NCBI GenBank assembly: GCA_903970295.1 | Contig: CAJCHQ010000902.1 | Location: forward strand, 1 to 9,171 | Origin: Bryobacterales bacterium | Lineage (GTDB): Bacteria > Cyanobacteriota > Vampirovibrionia > Obscuribacterales > Obscuribacteraceae | Length of the DNA stretch: 9,171 bases | Direction of reading: 5' to 3' | In this document: positions 1-6,700 of the stretch, in pieces | How positions within the stretch are numbered: the first letter of the stretch is position 1 | How the letters are laid out: every line of letters begins with the position of its first letter | The notes under the pieces: model-generated | Seen by the model: only the letters and a program-made list of their open reading frames with translations | The model's database searches: none | What the model was told of the DNA's origin: nothing | Made by a program: the position numbers and the translations under genes

Positions 1-27
1 TCTGCCTTACCACTTGGCTATGCCGCC
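1..27 (-). tRNA. tRNA-Cys, 5' part only (runs off the left edge)
   Basis: Read on the minus strand, positions 27 to 1 give the 5' part of a tRNA. There is a 7-nt acceptor strand GGCGGCA, then T8-A9, a D arm with stem GCC/GGC around the loop AAGTGGTAA (conserved A14 and G18-G19), A26, and the first two bases of the anticodon stem. From memory this matches the start of the GCA-anticodon tRNA-Cys of Bacillus and cyanobacteria. The anticodon itself lies outside the window, so the amino acid is inferred while the tRNA identity is well supported. The mature 5' end is at position 27, and transcription runs leftwards, divergent from the permease genes. Confidence 0.82.
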
Positions 28-68
28 GACTATTACGAGTGTCAAACGCACCCGCCACGCTGAAGAGG

Positions 69-98
69 ATTATCCTACGCGGCGTCGACAAAAATCAA
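69..98 (-). promoter_or_regulatory. Possible promoter for the leftward tRNA gene
   Basis: On the minus strand a -35-like TTGATT (plus 93-98) is followed after 18 nt by a -10-like GATAAT (plus 69-74). Transcription would start near position 62, leaving about 35 nt of 5' leader before the tRNA at 27, to be removed by RNase P. The -10 lies inside a short near-palindrome, AGGATTATCCT (66-76). This is a consensus match only, in the region where a tRNA promoter is expected. Confidence 0.33.
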
Positions 99-162
99 AT
101 CCAGGCCTTGGCTGGTCGAAGCCCCTCAGACAAGCGGTATCATAAGGCGCGTCTGCCCAGGC

Positions 163-176
163 GAGGTATCAATTTG
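163..176 (+). promoter_or_regulatory. Ribosome binding site deciding the permease start (TTG 174)
   Basis: GAGG at 163-166 lies 7 nt before the TTG codon at 174-176. Translation from here starts the protein 8 residues before its first membrane segment, as usual in the DppB/OppB family. The longer frame back to GTG 39 has no convincing Shine-Dalgarno sequence. Any such site would fall between that codon and the divergent tRNA, whose 5' end is only 11 nt away. The extra 45 residues from GTG 39 are basic and resemble no part of the family. Confidence 0.55.
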
Positions 177-1202
177 TTCGGAATCATCTGCAGGCGCACC
201 CTGGCGGCTTTGCCATTGCTTGCTGTACTTTCTATAGTTGCATTTAGCATTATTAAGAGCTTGCCCGGCGATCCGGTAGATGTGATGTTAGGATCGGCAC
301 AGCGAGACATTCCACCGGCTGAGGTGCAGGCCATGCGCCGAGAACTCGGGCTCGACCAGTCACCTGTTCAGCAGTATGGATTGTGGCTGGCACGAATTGT
401 TACGAGGGGAGATTTCGGACGTTCATATAAAGATGGACGACCGGCTTTGGCAGTGATCGAAGAACGATTGCCGGCCACCCTGTCGCTCGTACTTGTCAGC
501 CTCGTCATTTCATTTGCAGTCGGCACTAGCTGGGGTTTGTTGATGATCTTCTTGCGCTCGGCTCCAAATCTGGGCTGGGGCGAAAACTTTTTACATTTTG
601 GCGCCATCATTCTTTATTCATCGCCGAATTTCTGGGTGGGTCTACTGTGTATCGCTCTACTGGCATCAACACCGCAGTTGAGTAACTTCAGTCTGCTTGG
701 CTTGCATGATCCGGGAGTGCCTGCCACATTTTTTTCAGTGTTCAAACACATGATTTTGCCAGCGATTGTTTTGGCGTCGCGCAGAACAGCCAAAGTCGCT
801 TTGTTTGTGCGCGCGTCGACTCTGGACGAGATGGATAAGGAATACGTATTGACCGCTCGCAGCAAAGGCTTGAGCCGTCCACAAGTATTGCTTAGACATG
901 TCGCACGCAACAGCCTGTTGCCAGTGGCTAGCTTGATTGGGTTATCCTTACCGGCGCTTCTGGGAGGCTCAGTTCTCGTGGAAACAGTGTTCGGTTGGCC
1001 AGGAATGGGCAGACTGGCTGTTGAAGCTACTTTTGCTCGCAACTACCCGATCATGCTCGCCCTCATACTACTTTATGGTGTCTTAGTGGTCTTGGCTAAT
1101 CTGCTCGCTGACCTGGTGCAAACCGTCCTCGATCCGCGACTGGGAATTGCCGATACAAATTCAGATTCGCGTTCACCGGCTTACGGTTCTCTACCGGCTT
1201 AA
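174..1202 (+). CDS. Oligopeptide/dipeptide-type ABC transporter permease, DppB/OppB family
   Basis: This is an inner-membrane subunit of a peptide- or nickel-type ABC importer. From TTG 174 it is 342 aa, close to the roughly 305-340 aa usual for the family. The N-terminal membrane segment (residues about 9-27) is followed by the family hallmark LPGDP (30-34) and a periplasmic region. More membrane segments follow. The cytoplasmic EAA loop, which docks on the ATPase, starts at residue 223 with EYVLTARSKGL. The C-terminal half carries GSVLVETVFGWPGMGRL and ends in the typical LDPRLG. The open frame reaches back to GTG 39, but the RBS and family length favour 174. The DppC-type partner begins 2 nt downstream, so the two are surely co-transcribed. 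No solute-binding protein or ATPase gene is visible. The substrate cannot be told from the permease. Confidence 0.9.
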   Translation: MFGIICRRTLAALPLLAVLSIVAFSIIKSLPGDPVDVMLGSAQRDIPPAEVQAMRRELGLDQSPVQQYGLWLARIVTRGDFGRSYKDGRPALAVIEERLPATLSLVLVSLVISFAVGTSWGLLMIFLRSAPNLGWGENFLHFGAIILYSSPNFWVGLLCIALLASTPQLSNFSLLGLHDPGVPATFFSVFKHMILPAIVLASRRTAKVALFVRASTLDEMDKEYVLTARSKGLSRPQVLLRHVARNSLLPVASLIGLSLPALLGGSVLVETVFGWPGMGRLAVEATFARNYPIMLALILLYGVLVVLANLLADLVQTVLDPRLGIADTNSDSRSPAYGSLPA

Positions 1203-1204
1203 TT

Positions 1205-2191
1205 ATGCATTTCCTCAAAGAACTACGACCTGCACATCTGACTGTCTCCACCGGCCGTCAAAAAGCGGTTGCACCGCGGACCTGGCCAATCGCTAGATTG
1301 GGTCTGCGTTTGCTTGGTGGCGCCAGCGTTTTGATTTTGCTTGTGATACTAGCGATGGTAGCACCGATTATTTTTCCGATTGATTCGGCCATGCACCTGG
1401 ATTTGAATGCCACCAATCTCGCACCGGGCACGAGCGGACATTGGCTGGGCACCGACTATCTAGGCCGTGACGTTTGCTGTCAGGCCCTCTGGGGAGCCCG
1501 AGCCACACTGGCGGTAAGCATTCTGGCTGCTGCCATCGCGGCTACATTCGGCAGCTTATGGGGCGCTTTCAGTGCTTTCGCCGGCGGTCTGGTGGATGCA
1601 ATTATGATGCGTATTGTCGACGGACTGCTGGCAATACCAAACATAATTTTGTTGCTAGCTTTGAATTCGATCATGTCCACACCAGCTCTGGTGAATTCCT
1701 TTCCGACGACGATCGTTCATCTATTGGGTGTCAACAATTATAGTTTCGGCATCATGCCATTGGTTCTGGTTGTGACAGTAATAAGCGCCACCAGTTGGTT
1801 AGAAGCAGCGCGCGTAGCGAGAGCCAAAGTATTGGCATTGAAAAACGAAGAATACCTTTTAGCGGCTCAATCAATCGGTTCGAGCGACCTCCGCACAGTG
1901 TTCAAACACCTCTTGCCCAATTGCGCTTCAGTAATTCTGGTCGAGGCGACTTTGCTCGTCTCTGACGCAGTTTTGATGGAATCAGGGTTAAGCTTCCTCG
2001 GATTGGGATTGGGTCCGGCTACGCCAAGCTGGGGCACAATGCTGAGCTCGGCTCAGCTGAGTTTGCTGGAAGGCAACTGGTGGTCGGTCCTCATTCCAGG
2101 TCTGTTGATTACACTAACGGTTGGCTCAATCAGTCTTCTGGGCGAAGGACTGTTGGAGATGCTTGGTCAGTCGCACCACGCCACTGCCTAG
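1205..2191 (+). CDS. Oligopeptide/dipeptide-type ABC transporter permease, DppC/OppC family
   Basis: This is the second membrane subunit of the same importer, 328 aa. A cytoplasmic N-terminus precedes the first membrane segment (about residues 34-54). The family signature GTDYLGRDV is at 82-90, just before the permease core. The EAA loop, EEYLLAAQSIG from residue 215, is the ATPase-docking helix. The late signature ESGLSFLGLGLG followed by TPSWGTML is characteristic of DppC/OppC. ATG 1205 follows the upstream stop by 2 nt with no clear Shine-Dalgarno sequence, which suggests translation coupled to the first permease. The N-terminus is about 20 residues longer than in typical members. Normally two ATPase genes (DppD/DppF) follow, but here the next gene is an unrelated lipoprotein. 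Peptides are the default substrate guess, with nickel or other small solutes possible. Confidence 0.9.
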   Translation: MHFLKELRPAHLTVSTGRQKAVAPRTWPIARLGLRLLGGASVLILLVILAMVAPIIFPIDSAMHLDLNATNLAPGTSGHWLGTDYLGRDVCCQALWGARATLAVSILAAAIAATFGSLWGAFSAFAGGLVDAIMMRIVDGLLAIPNIILLLALNSIMSTPALVNSFPTTIVHLLGVNNYSFGIMPLVLVVTVISATSWLEAARVARAKVLALKNEEYLLAAQSIGSSDLRTVFKHLLPNCASVILVEATLLVSDAVLMESGLSFLGLGLGPATPSWGTMLSSAQLSLLEGNWWSVLIPGLLITLTVGSISLLGEGLLEMLGQSHHATA

Positions 2192-2233
2192 CCAGCTCCT
2201 TCGGAAATGCCTGCTAAACTTAGGAAAACCCTG

Positions 2234-2239
2234 TAAAAT
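2234..2239 (+). promoter_or_regulatory. Possible -10 element upstream of the lipoprotein gene
   Basis: TAAAAT, preceded directly by TG, lies in the 69-nt gap after the permeases and would start transcription near 2246, just before ATG 2261. No good -35 hexamer is seen. The element sits within TAAAATAGCC, which recurs exactly at 3595. A small hairpin can form between 2242 and 2259 (CCG/ATT pairing with AAT/CGG, two bases bulged), directly before the start codon. Confidence 0.35.
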
Positions 2240-2260
2240 AGCCGAGATTATCTAATCGGT

Positions 2261-2776
2261 ATGCATCGAATAGCCATGCTCAAATACACCAAACTGACAT
2301 TCATTTGCGCCTTCCTTATCTGCTTTAGCAGCGCTTGCTCAAGTGACAAAGTCACCTACAAGTCCAGCGGCATGACACAGACACTGGCTGAAGGCAAGCA
2401 ATCAGTGCCGAAAGATTTCCAATTGCCCCTTTATCCTGGTGCCACCGCAACCGGCTCGGTCTCGGCCGAAGGCGACCGACAAGAACAGGCGCAATTTGTA
2501 ATTCTAAGCACCGCCGACGCAATTGACAAAGTCAGCGACTTCTACCAGGAAGAATTGAAAAAAACCGGCTGGTCAATCGACAATATTCAAAACATGGGCA
2601 AACTGGTTAGCATCTCGGTCAATCAAAAAGGCGTTGAAGGCAATGTCAATATCGCCGACGACAGTGGCAAGATTACGATTAGCCTGGAACTGAACAAAGC
2701 GACTGAAACGAAAAAAGAAGACGAGGAGCCTGCGGAAAATTTCTCTCCCGATAAAGTCACACCTCCGACTGATTGA
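2261..2776 (+). CDS. Small lipoprotein of unknown function
   Basis: This protein of 171 aa is membrane-anchored by a lipid. The N-terminus has lysines and arginine, a hydrophobic stretch (about 12-22) and a lipobox FSSAC with the lipidated cysteine at residue 26. The exported part has one compact region, about residues 48-145. It starts with VPKDFQLPLYPGA, contains DFYQEELKKTGW (93-104), and ends in alternating hydrophobic residues typical of beta strands. The pattern 'PLYPGA ... FY ... L ... GW' occurs in small uncharacterised envelope proteins; I know no function for it. The tail (about 148-171) is acidic and proline-rich and probably disordered. ATG 2261 is the first start; ATG 2276 (residue 6) would also keep the signal sequence, and neither has a clear Shine-Dalgarno sequence. 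The next gene starts 6 nt downstream, suggesting an operon. Confidence 0.82.
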   Translation: MHRIAMLKYTKLTFICAFLICFSSACSSDKVTYKSSGMTQTLAEGKQSVPKDFQLPLYPGATATGSVSAEGDRQEQAQFVILSTADAIDKVSDFYQEELKKTGWSIDNIQNMGKLVSISVNQKGVEGNVNIADDSGKITISLELNKATETKKEDEEPAENFSPDKVTPPTD

Positions 2777-2782
2777 GCGCGC

Positions 2783-3409
2783 ATGAAGAGTGAAGCTCAA
2801 TCAACTTCAGTTGAAGCGATAGGAGAAGTGCTCTCGTCCTCGATTACGGAAGTGATTGCTCAAACCTGGAGCAAAGAAGAGCCTCACCTGGAAAATCCAC
2901 GCTTTGGCAGTTTTCTCAAAATAGATTCTCACGACACCGGTCTGCAAATCTTTGTCGTTGTCTATAATGTCGTCACCAGATCGCCAGATACGGTACATAA
3001 GCCATGGGCACTGGGTCTCAGCCGCGAGCAGTTGCGGCTTGAACAGCCTCATATCTTTGCCTTGCTGCGAACCGAAATTCATGCAGCGATCGTCGGCTAC
3101 ACAGACGAAAAAAGATTTTTTCAGCATTTGCCACCGCATCCGCCGGACGTACACGATTTTGTTTTTCCGGCTACTCGGCAAGAGGTTCTCTCTCTGACGG
3201 AAAGTTTTGATTTCCTCAGACTGCTCTTGCTGGTTTCCGCTGTCCCCTCTGATGAGTTGCTCTCGGCGACAATCAGAGAGGCTTATCAAATGCATAATGG
3301 CGACTATGCATTTCTCGTGTCAGCAGGACAAGCGCTTTCTCAGTTGCTCCACAACGATTACGATCGTCTGGTTAGCTTATTGAAAAAAATTCGCCCCGAT
3401 CAGCATTGA
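2783..3409 (+). CDS. HAS-barrel-like domain protein, function unknown
   Basis: This is a soluble cytoplasmic protein of 208 aa with no signal peptide or membrane segment. Residues about 34-70, with FGSFLKI and IFVVVYNVVT, look like the strands of a HAS-barrel, the small barrel found at the N-terminus of HerA and ATP-synthase-type ATPases. A helix rich in leucine and glutamate follows (GLSREQLRLEQPHIFALL). Next come VGY near residue 107 and an LPPHPPDVHDFVFP block. The helical C-terminus has DFLRLLLL, PSDELLSATIREA and NDYDRLVSLLKKI. From memory this order matches stand-alone HAS-barrel proteins of cyanobacteria and Chloroflexi, some of them near herA-type ATPase genes. No ATPase motif is present here and no herA-like gene lies in the window. 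ATG 2783 follows the lipoprotein stop by 6 nt. A role in DNA processing is only inference from the domain. Confidence 0.8.
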   Translation: MKSEAQSTSVEAIGEVLSSSITEVIAQTWSKEEPHLENPRFGSFLKIDSHDTGLQIFVVVYNVVTRSPDTVHKPWALGLSREQLRLEQPHIFALLRTEIHAAIVGYTDEKRFFQHLPPHPPDVHDFVFPATRQEVLSLTESFDFLRLLLLVSAVPSDELLSATIREAYQMHNGDYAFLVSAGQALSQLLHNDYDRLVSLLKKIRPDQH

Positions 3410-3448
3410 TTTATTTGCACTCAATGCGAAATCAATGAATTAAATCAA
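3405..3448 (+). repeat. Overlapping inverted repeats at the end of the HAS-barrel-like gene
   Basis: ATTGATTT (3405-3412, covering the stop codon) pairs perfectly with AAATCAAT (3429-3436). TTGATTTA (3406-3413) also pairs perfectly with TAAATCAA (3441-3448). The two 8-bp stems share their left arm, so only one can form at a time. Both are AT-rich and neither is followed by a T tract, so a classical intrinsic terminator is not supported. A weak transcript-end structure is the simplest reading. Confidence 0.45.
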
Positions 3449-3504
3449 GCAAACTCGACCCGAAACAGCCAATTCACAAAACTTCCACAAATTACAGGTA
3501 CTAG

Positions 3505-3514
3505 ACCTATAGGT
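3505..3514. promoter_or_regulatory. Perfect 10-bp palindrome, possible operator
   Basis: ACCTATAGGT is its own reverse complement. A further AGGT at 3496-3499 faces the left half (AGGT-5 nt-ACCT), giving three alternating half-sites in 19 nt. It lies about 80-130 nt upstream of the promoter-like elements, so if it binds a regulator it would act from upstream. MerR-type metal operators also use ACCT/AGGT arms, but with much wider spacing, so no family is assigned. Confidence 0.25.
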
Positions 3515-3594
3515 GCATATGCTGACCAACTGCAGCGCTTGTCGCTGGCTGAATGGTCAAAAGCAGCTAGCACCTTCCGGCAATGAGCAAAGGA

Positions 3595-3600
3595 TAAAAT
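3595..3600 (+). promoter_or_regulatory. Possible -10 element, upstream copy
   Basis: TAAAAT within GGATAAAATAGCCCG. The ten bases TAAAATAGCC are identical to those before the lipoprotein gene at 2234. No good -35 is present at the expected spacing. It is listed because of the repeated context rather than a full promoter match. Confidence 0.28.
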
Positions 3601-3606
3601 AGCCCG

Positions 3607-3637
3607 TTGAACAAGCTGATCGAGACCGTGCTAAAAT
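3607..3637 (+). promoter_or_regulatory. Possible promoter of the metal-efflux operon
   Basis: A -35-like TTGAAC (3607-3612) is followed after 19 nt by TAAAAT (3632-3637). TG is placed one base upstream of the latter, giving the extended -10 form TGCTAAAAT. Transcription would start near 3644, with a leader of about 105 nt before ATG 3749. The long spacer would suit an activator that twists the DNA, such as a MerR-type metal sensor, but no matching dyad lies between the two elements. Confidence 0.35.
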
Positions 3638-3739
3638 TGCCCACTGGCTGGCACGCCTACCGTTTCGGAATGCCTGAAATACTGCTTATCAGTCCACAAG
3701 GTGTTTGCCAGGTGGCGCGCACTTATCGTTTGGCGGACT

Positions 3740-3751
3740 GAGGAACCAATG
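3740..3751 (+). promoter_or_regulatory. Ribosome binding site deciding the pump start (ATG 3749)
   Basis: GAGGA at 3740-3744 lies 4 nt before ATG 3749-3751. This start gives MLTRLLNDTIEYFYRRR, which fits the short amphipathic N-terminus and arginine cluster that precede the first membrane helix in CzcA/CusA pumps. The longer frame from GTG 3701 adds 16 residues with no ribosome site in front. A possible stem (CAGTCC 3690-3695 with GGACTG 3735-3740) ends on the first base of this site. Confidence 0.65.
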
Positions 3752-6700
3752 CTCACTCGACTGCTCAACGACACCATCGAATATTTTTACCGCCGCAGAG
3801 TGGTCACCTTCATGGCCATTCTCGCGATAGTCGCTGGTGGTATCTGGGCTCACTACACTCTCGACACCGAGGCTTACCCGGAATTTGTTCCGCCAACTGT
3901 GAGAGTAATCACGTTGGCGCCCGGAAAAGGGGCTGAAGAAGTTGAGCGTTTAATTACGGTGCCTCTGGAGAAAGAGCTCAACGCCATTCCCAGAGAAGTG
4001 AATCTACGCTCGATTTCTATTCTCGGATTGTCTGTGATCAGTGTCATCTTTCAGGATGACACACCCTCATTACAAGCACGCCAGCAAGTCCTGGAAAGAA
4101 TTGCCATCGCCGACATTCCTGATTACGCCCAGCCACAGCTGGATCCAGATGCAGGCGGCACCGGCGAAATTTATCGGTATACGGTTGAATCTAAATATTT
4201 CTCGCCCATGAGCCTCAAGGGTCTTGAAGACTGGCAGCTGGAGCGAGCATTCAAACAAATTCCTGGTGTGATCGATGTCGTCAGTTTCGGCGGACCGACA
4301 AAGAATTTCCAAGTCAATATCGATGCTAAAAAACTCGTTTCATATGGCATTTCGTTAACGCAAGTCTTCCAGGCGATTCAAAACTCCAATGCCACCACCG
4401 GCGGTAACTACATCGAGAATAATGGCCGAGCTTACGTTGTTCGCGGTCTGGGTCTTTTGACCGGGGTGGCCGATATCGAGCGGGTTGTTGTCTCCAGCAC
4501 CCAAGATGGAACCCCGGTCAGAATCAAGGATATTGCCCGAGTGGATGTGGGTCCGGGAGTGCGCCTGGGACAATTCGGCAAAAACAATGAGGATGACGCA
4601 GTCATGGGGATCGTCCTCATGCGGCGCTATGAAAACCCGTCCAAAGTCGTGCAGCGACTCTACGAAAAGCTGCCTGAAATACGCAAGTCGCTGCCAAATG
4701 GAGTGCATCTGGTCAAACTTTATGACCGGCAAGAATTGGTGCAGCACACCATGGACACTGTTTTGCACAACGTCTTGGAAGGCATCGCCTTAGTTGTCGG
4801 CATATTGATCATCTTTCTTTTCGATCTGACCAGCGGCTTGATCGCTTCAGTGGCTATTCCGCTGTCACTGTGTTTCGGCCTATTTCTCTTAGACGTTTGC
4901 CACATTTCAGCCAATCTCCTCAGTTTAGGTGCAGTCGACTTCGGCATCATCGTCGACGGAGCTGTTGTGATGGTCGAAAATGCTTTTGCTCGGCTCAGCC
5001 AGTTACCACCAGACGCCACGCTGCAGACCAAAAGAGAGCTGGTGCTCGAGTGTGCCAAACAAGTTGGCACACCGATTCTCTTCGCTGTGACAATCATCAT
5101 GACTGCCTTTTTGCCCATGTTTAGCTTGGAAGGTGTAGCCGGAAAGCTCTTCCGTCCGCTTGTTTTCACCATGAATTTCTATTTGCTGGGTGCCATATTC
5201 GCAGCATTATTTGTTGTGCCTGGTTTAATCGGCATGTTTTTGATCCGGCGCAAAACATCGCATAAAGAAAGTCCTGTCATTCACGCCGCCAATTTTGTTT
5301 ACAAGCCGGCTCTGGGCTGGTCCTTGAGACACCCGCGCATGATTGTTTTGGGAGCGCTCATCTGCCTCGGAGTGACTCTCCTTCTGGCGTCCAAAGTGGG
5401 GTCGGAGTTTTTGCCGGCTCTCGACGAAGGCAACATTTGGCTGAGGGCCACCGTTTTACCCACCTCGGTTTCACTGGAAGAGGCAGTCAAAACAGCTAAA
5501 CGTCTTAGACAGATCATCGACACTTATCCAGAAATAAAAAACGTCACCAGTCAAACTGGCTGTCCTGATGATGGCACCGATCCGAATCTCTTCAGCAATA
5601 TCGAATTGTTCCTGGATGTAAAACAAGCAGATGATTGGCGTCCAGAATTCCACCGTAACAAAGCCGAATTGATCAAATCTTTGAACAAAGATCTTTCGGT
5701 CATTCCTAATGTTCTACTTTATTTCTCGCAGTACATCCAGGATAACGTGGACGAGGCGGTTGCAGGAGCCAAGGGTACCCTGGCGATCAAAATCTATGGA
5801 CCTGACACCACTGTTCTTCAGCGCCTTGGCGATCAGATTGCTGATGTCGTTTCAGCTGTGCCCGGTCTGGTAGATGTGGCAAATAATCAACAGCTCGGTC
5901 AACCGCAATACCAGGTGGCAATTAATCGGGATGAGGCTAGTCGTTATGGCGTCAATGTTTCGGACATTCAGAATCTGGTTGAAACTGCCATTGGTGGCAA
6001 AGTAGCGACCAGGCTAATCGATGGTGAGCGACGCTTCCCGGTACTTGTGAGATTCTCGAAGGAATACCGCAACACCGAAAAAGCTCTGGACAATATCTTG
6101 ATCGATCCGCCCGGACCGATCAGCTCAGTGCCCCTCTCGCAAATGGCTTCGATCAAATACGGCTATGGTGCAGCTTTCATAACTCGTGAAGCCAACTCCC
6201 GCGTTATGTACGTACGCATCAACTTGAGAGGCAGAGACCTCGGATCTGCCGTCAAAGAAGCCCAACAAAGAATTGCTGAGAAAATCACCGTGCCTGAGGG
6301 ATACAGGCTAGTGTGGGCAGGACAGTATGAATTTCAGCAACAAGCCAATCAACGTCTGATGATTATTGTGCCGTGCACATTGGTCTTGATCTATCTCATC
6401 TTGTTGGGTGCGTTCGGCTCGCACAAAAACGCATTTCTGATCATGTGCAGTGTTCCCCTCGCCGGATTGGGCGGCGTTTCAGCCCTGCTTTTGACCAAGA
6501 CCTATTTCAGTATTTCAGCGGCGGTCGGCTTCGTTGCTCTCTCCGGAGTCGCGGTTCAAAACGGTGTGATCTTGATCAGCTACATCAATCAATTGCGATT
6601 GAATGGAATGACCGTGACGGATGCCGCATACAAAGGAGCACTGGATCGCATGCGCCCAGTGTTGATGACGGCGACAGTGGCGATGCTCGGACTGTTACCG

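Larger units (their letters stand above)
3410..3748. other. Non-coding stretch before the metal-efflux locus
   Basis: These 339 nt hold no convincing gene. I see the inverted repeats at its left end, a 10-bp palindrome at 3505-3514, a 5-bp stem with a 5-nt loop at 3533-3547 (CAGCG/CGCTG), two promoter-like TAAAAT elements at 3595 and 3632, and a possible leader stem at 3690-3740 just before the Shine-Dalgarno sequence of the pump gene. The open frame of the pump extends back to GTG 3701, but that codon lacks a ribosome site. This is the natural place for metal-responsive control, though no known operator type is clearly recognised. Confidence 0.6.

Noticed and set aside
40..45. Perfect TTGACA on the minus strand just upstream of the tRNA
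   Set aside because: At the normal 17-nt spacing its -10 would fall inside the tRNA (CATAGC), so it cannot drive the mature tRNA; probably chance.
39..173. Coding use of the frame between GTG 39 and TTG 174
   Set aside because: No ribosome site, the family does not have this extension, and the DNA is needed for divergent promoters.
614..1042. 142-codon open frame on the minus strand within the first permease gene
   Set aside because: It lies opposite strongly conserved permease motifs (EAA loop, FGWPGMG) and its product shows no recognisable features.
2807..3295. 162-codon minus-strand frame opposite the HAS-barrel-like gene
   Set aside because: The plus-strand product has coherent domain features and gene spacing; the reverse product has none.
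3533..3547. CAGCG/CGCTG hairpin as a terminator
   Set aside because: Only 5 bp with no following T run, so terminator function is not supported.
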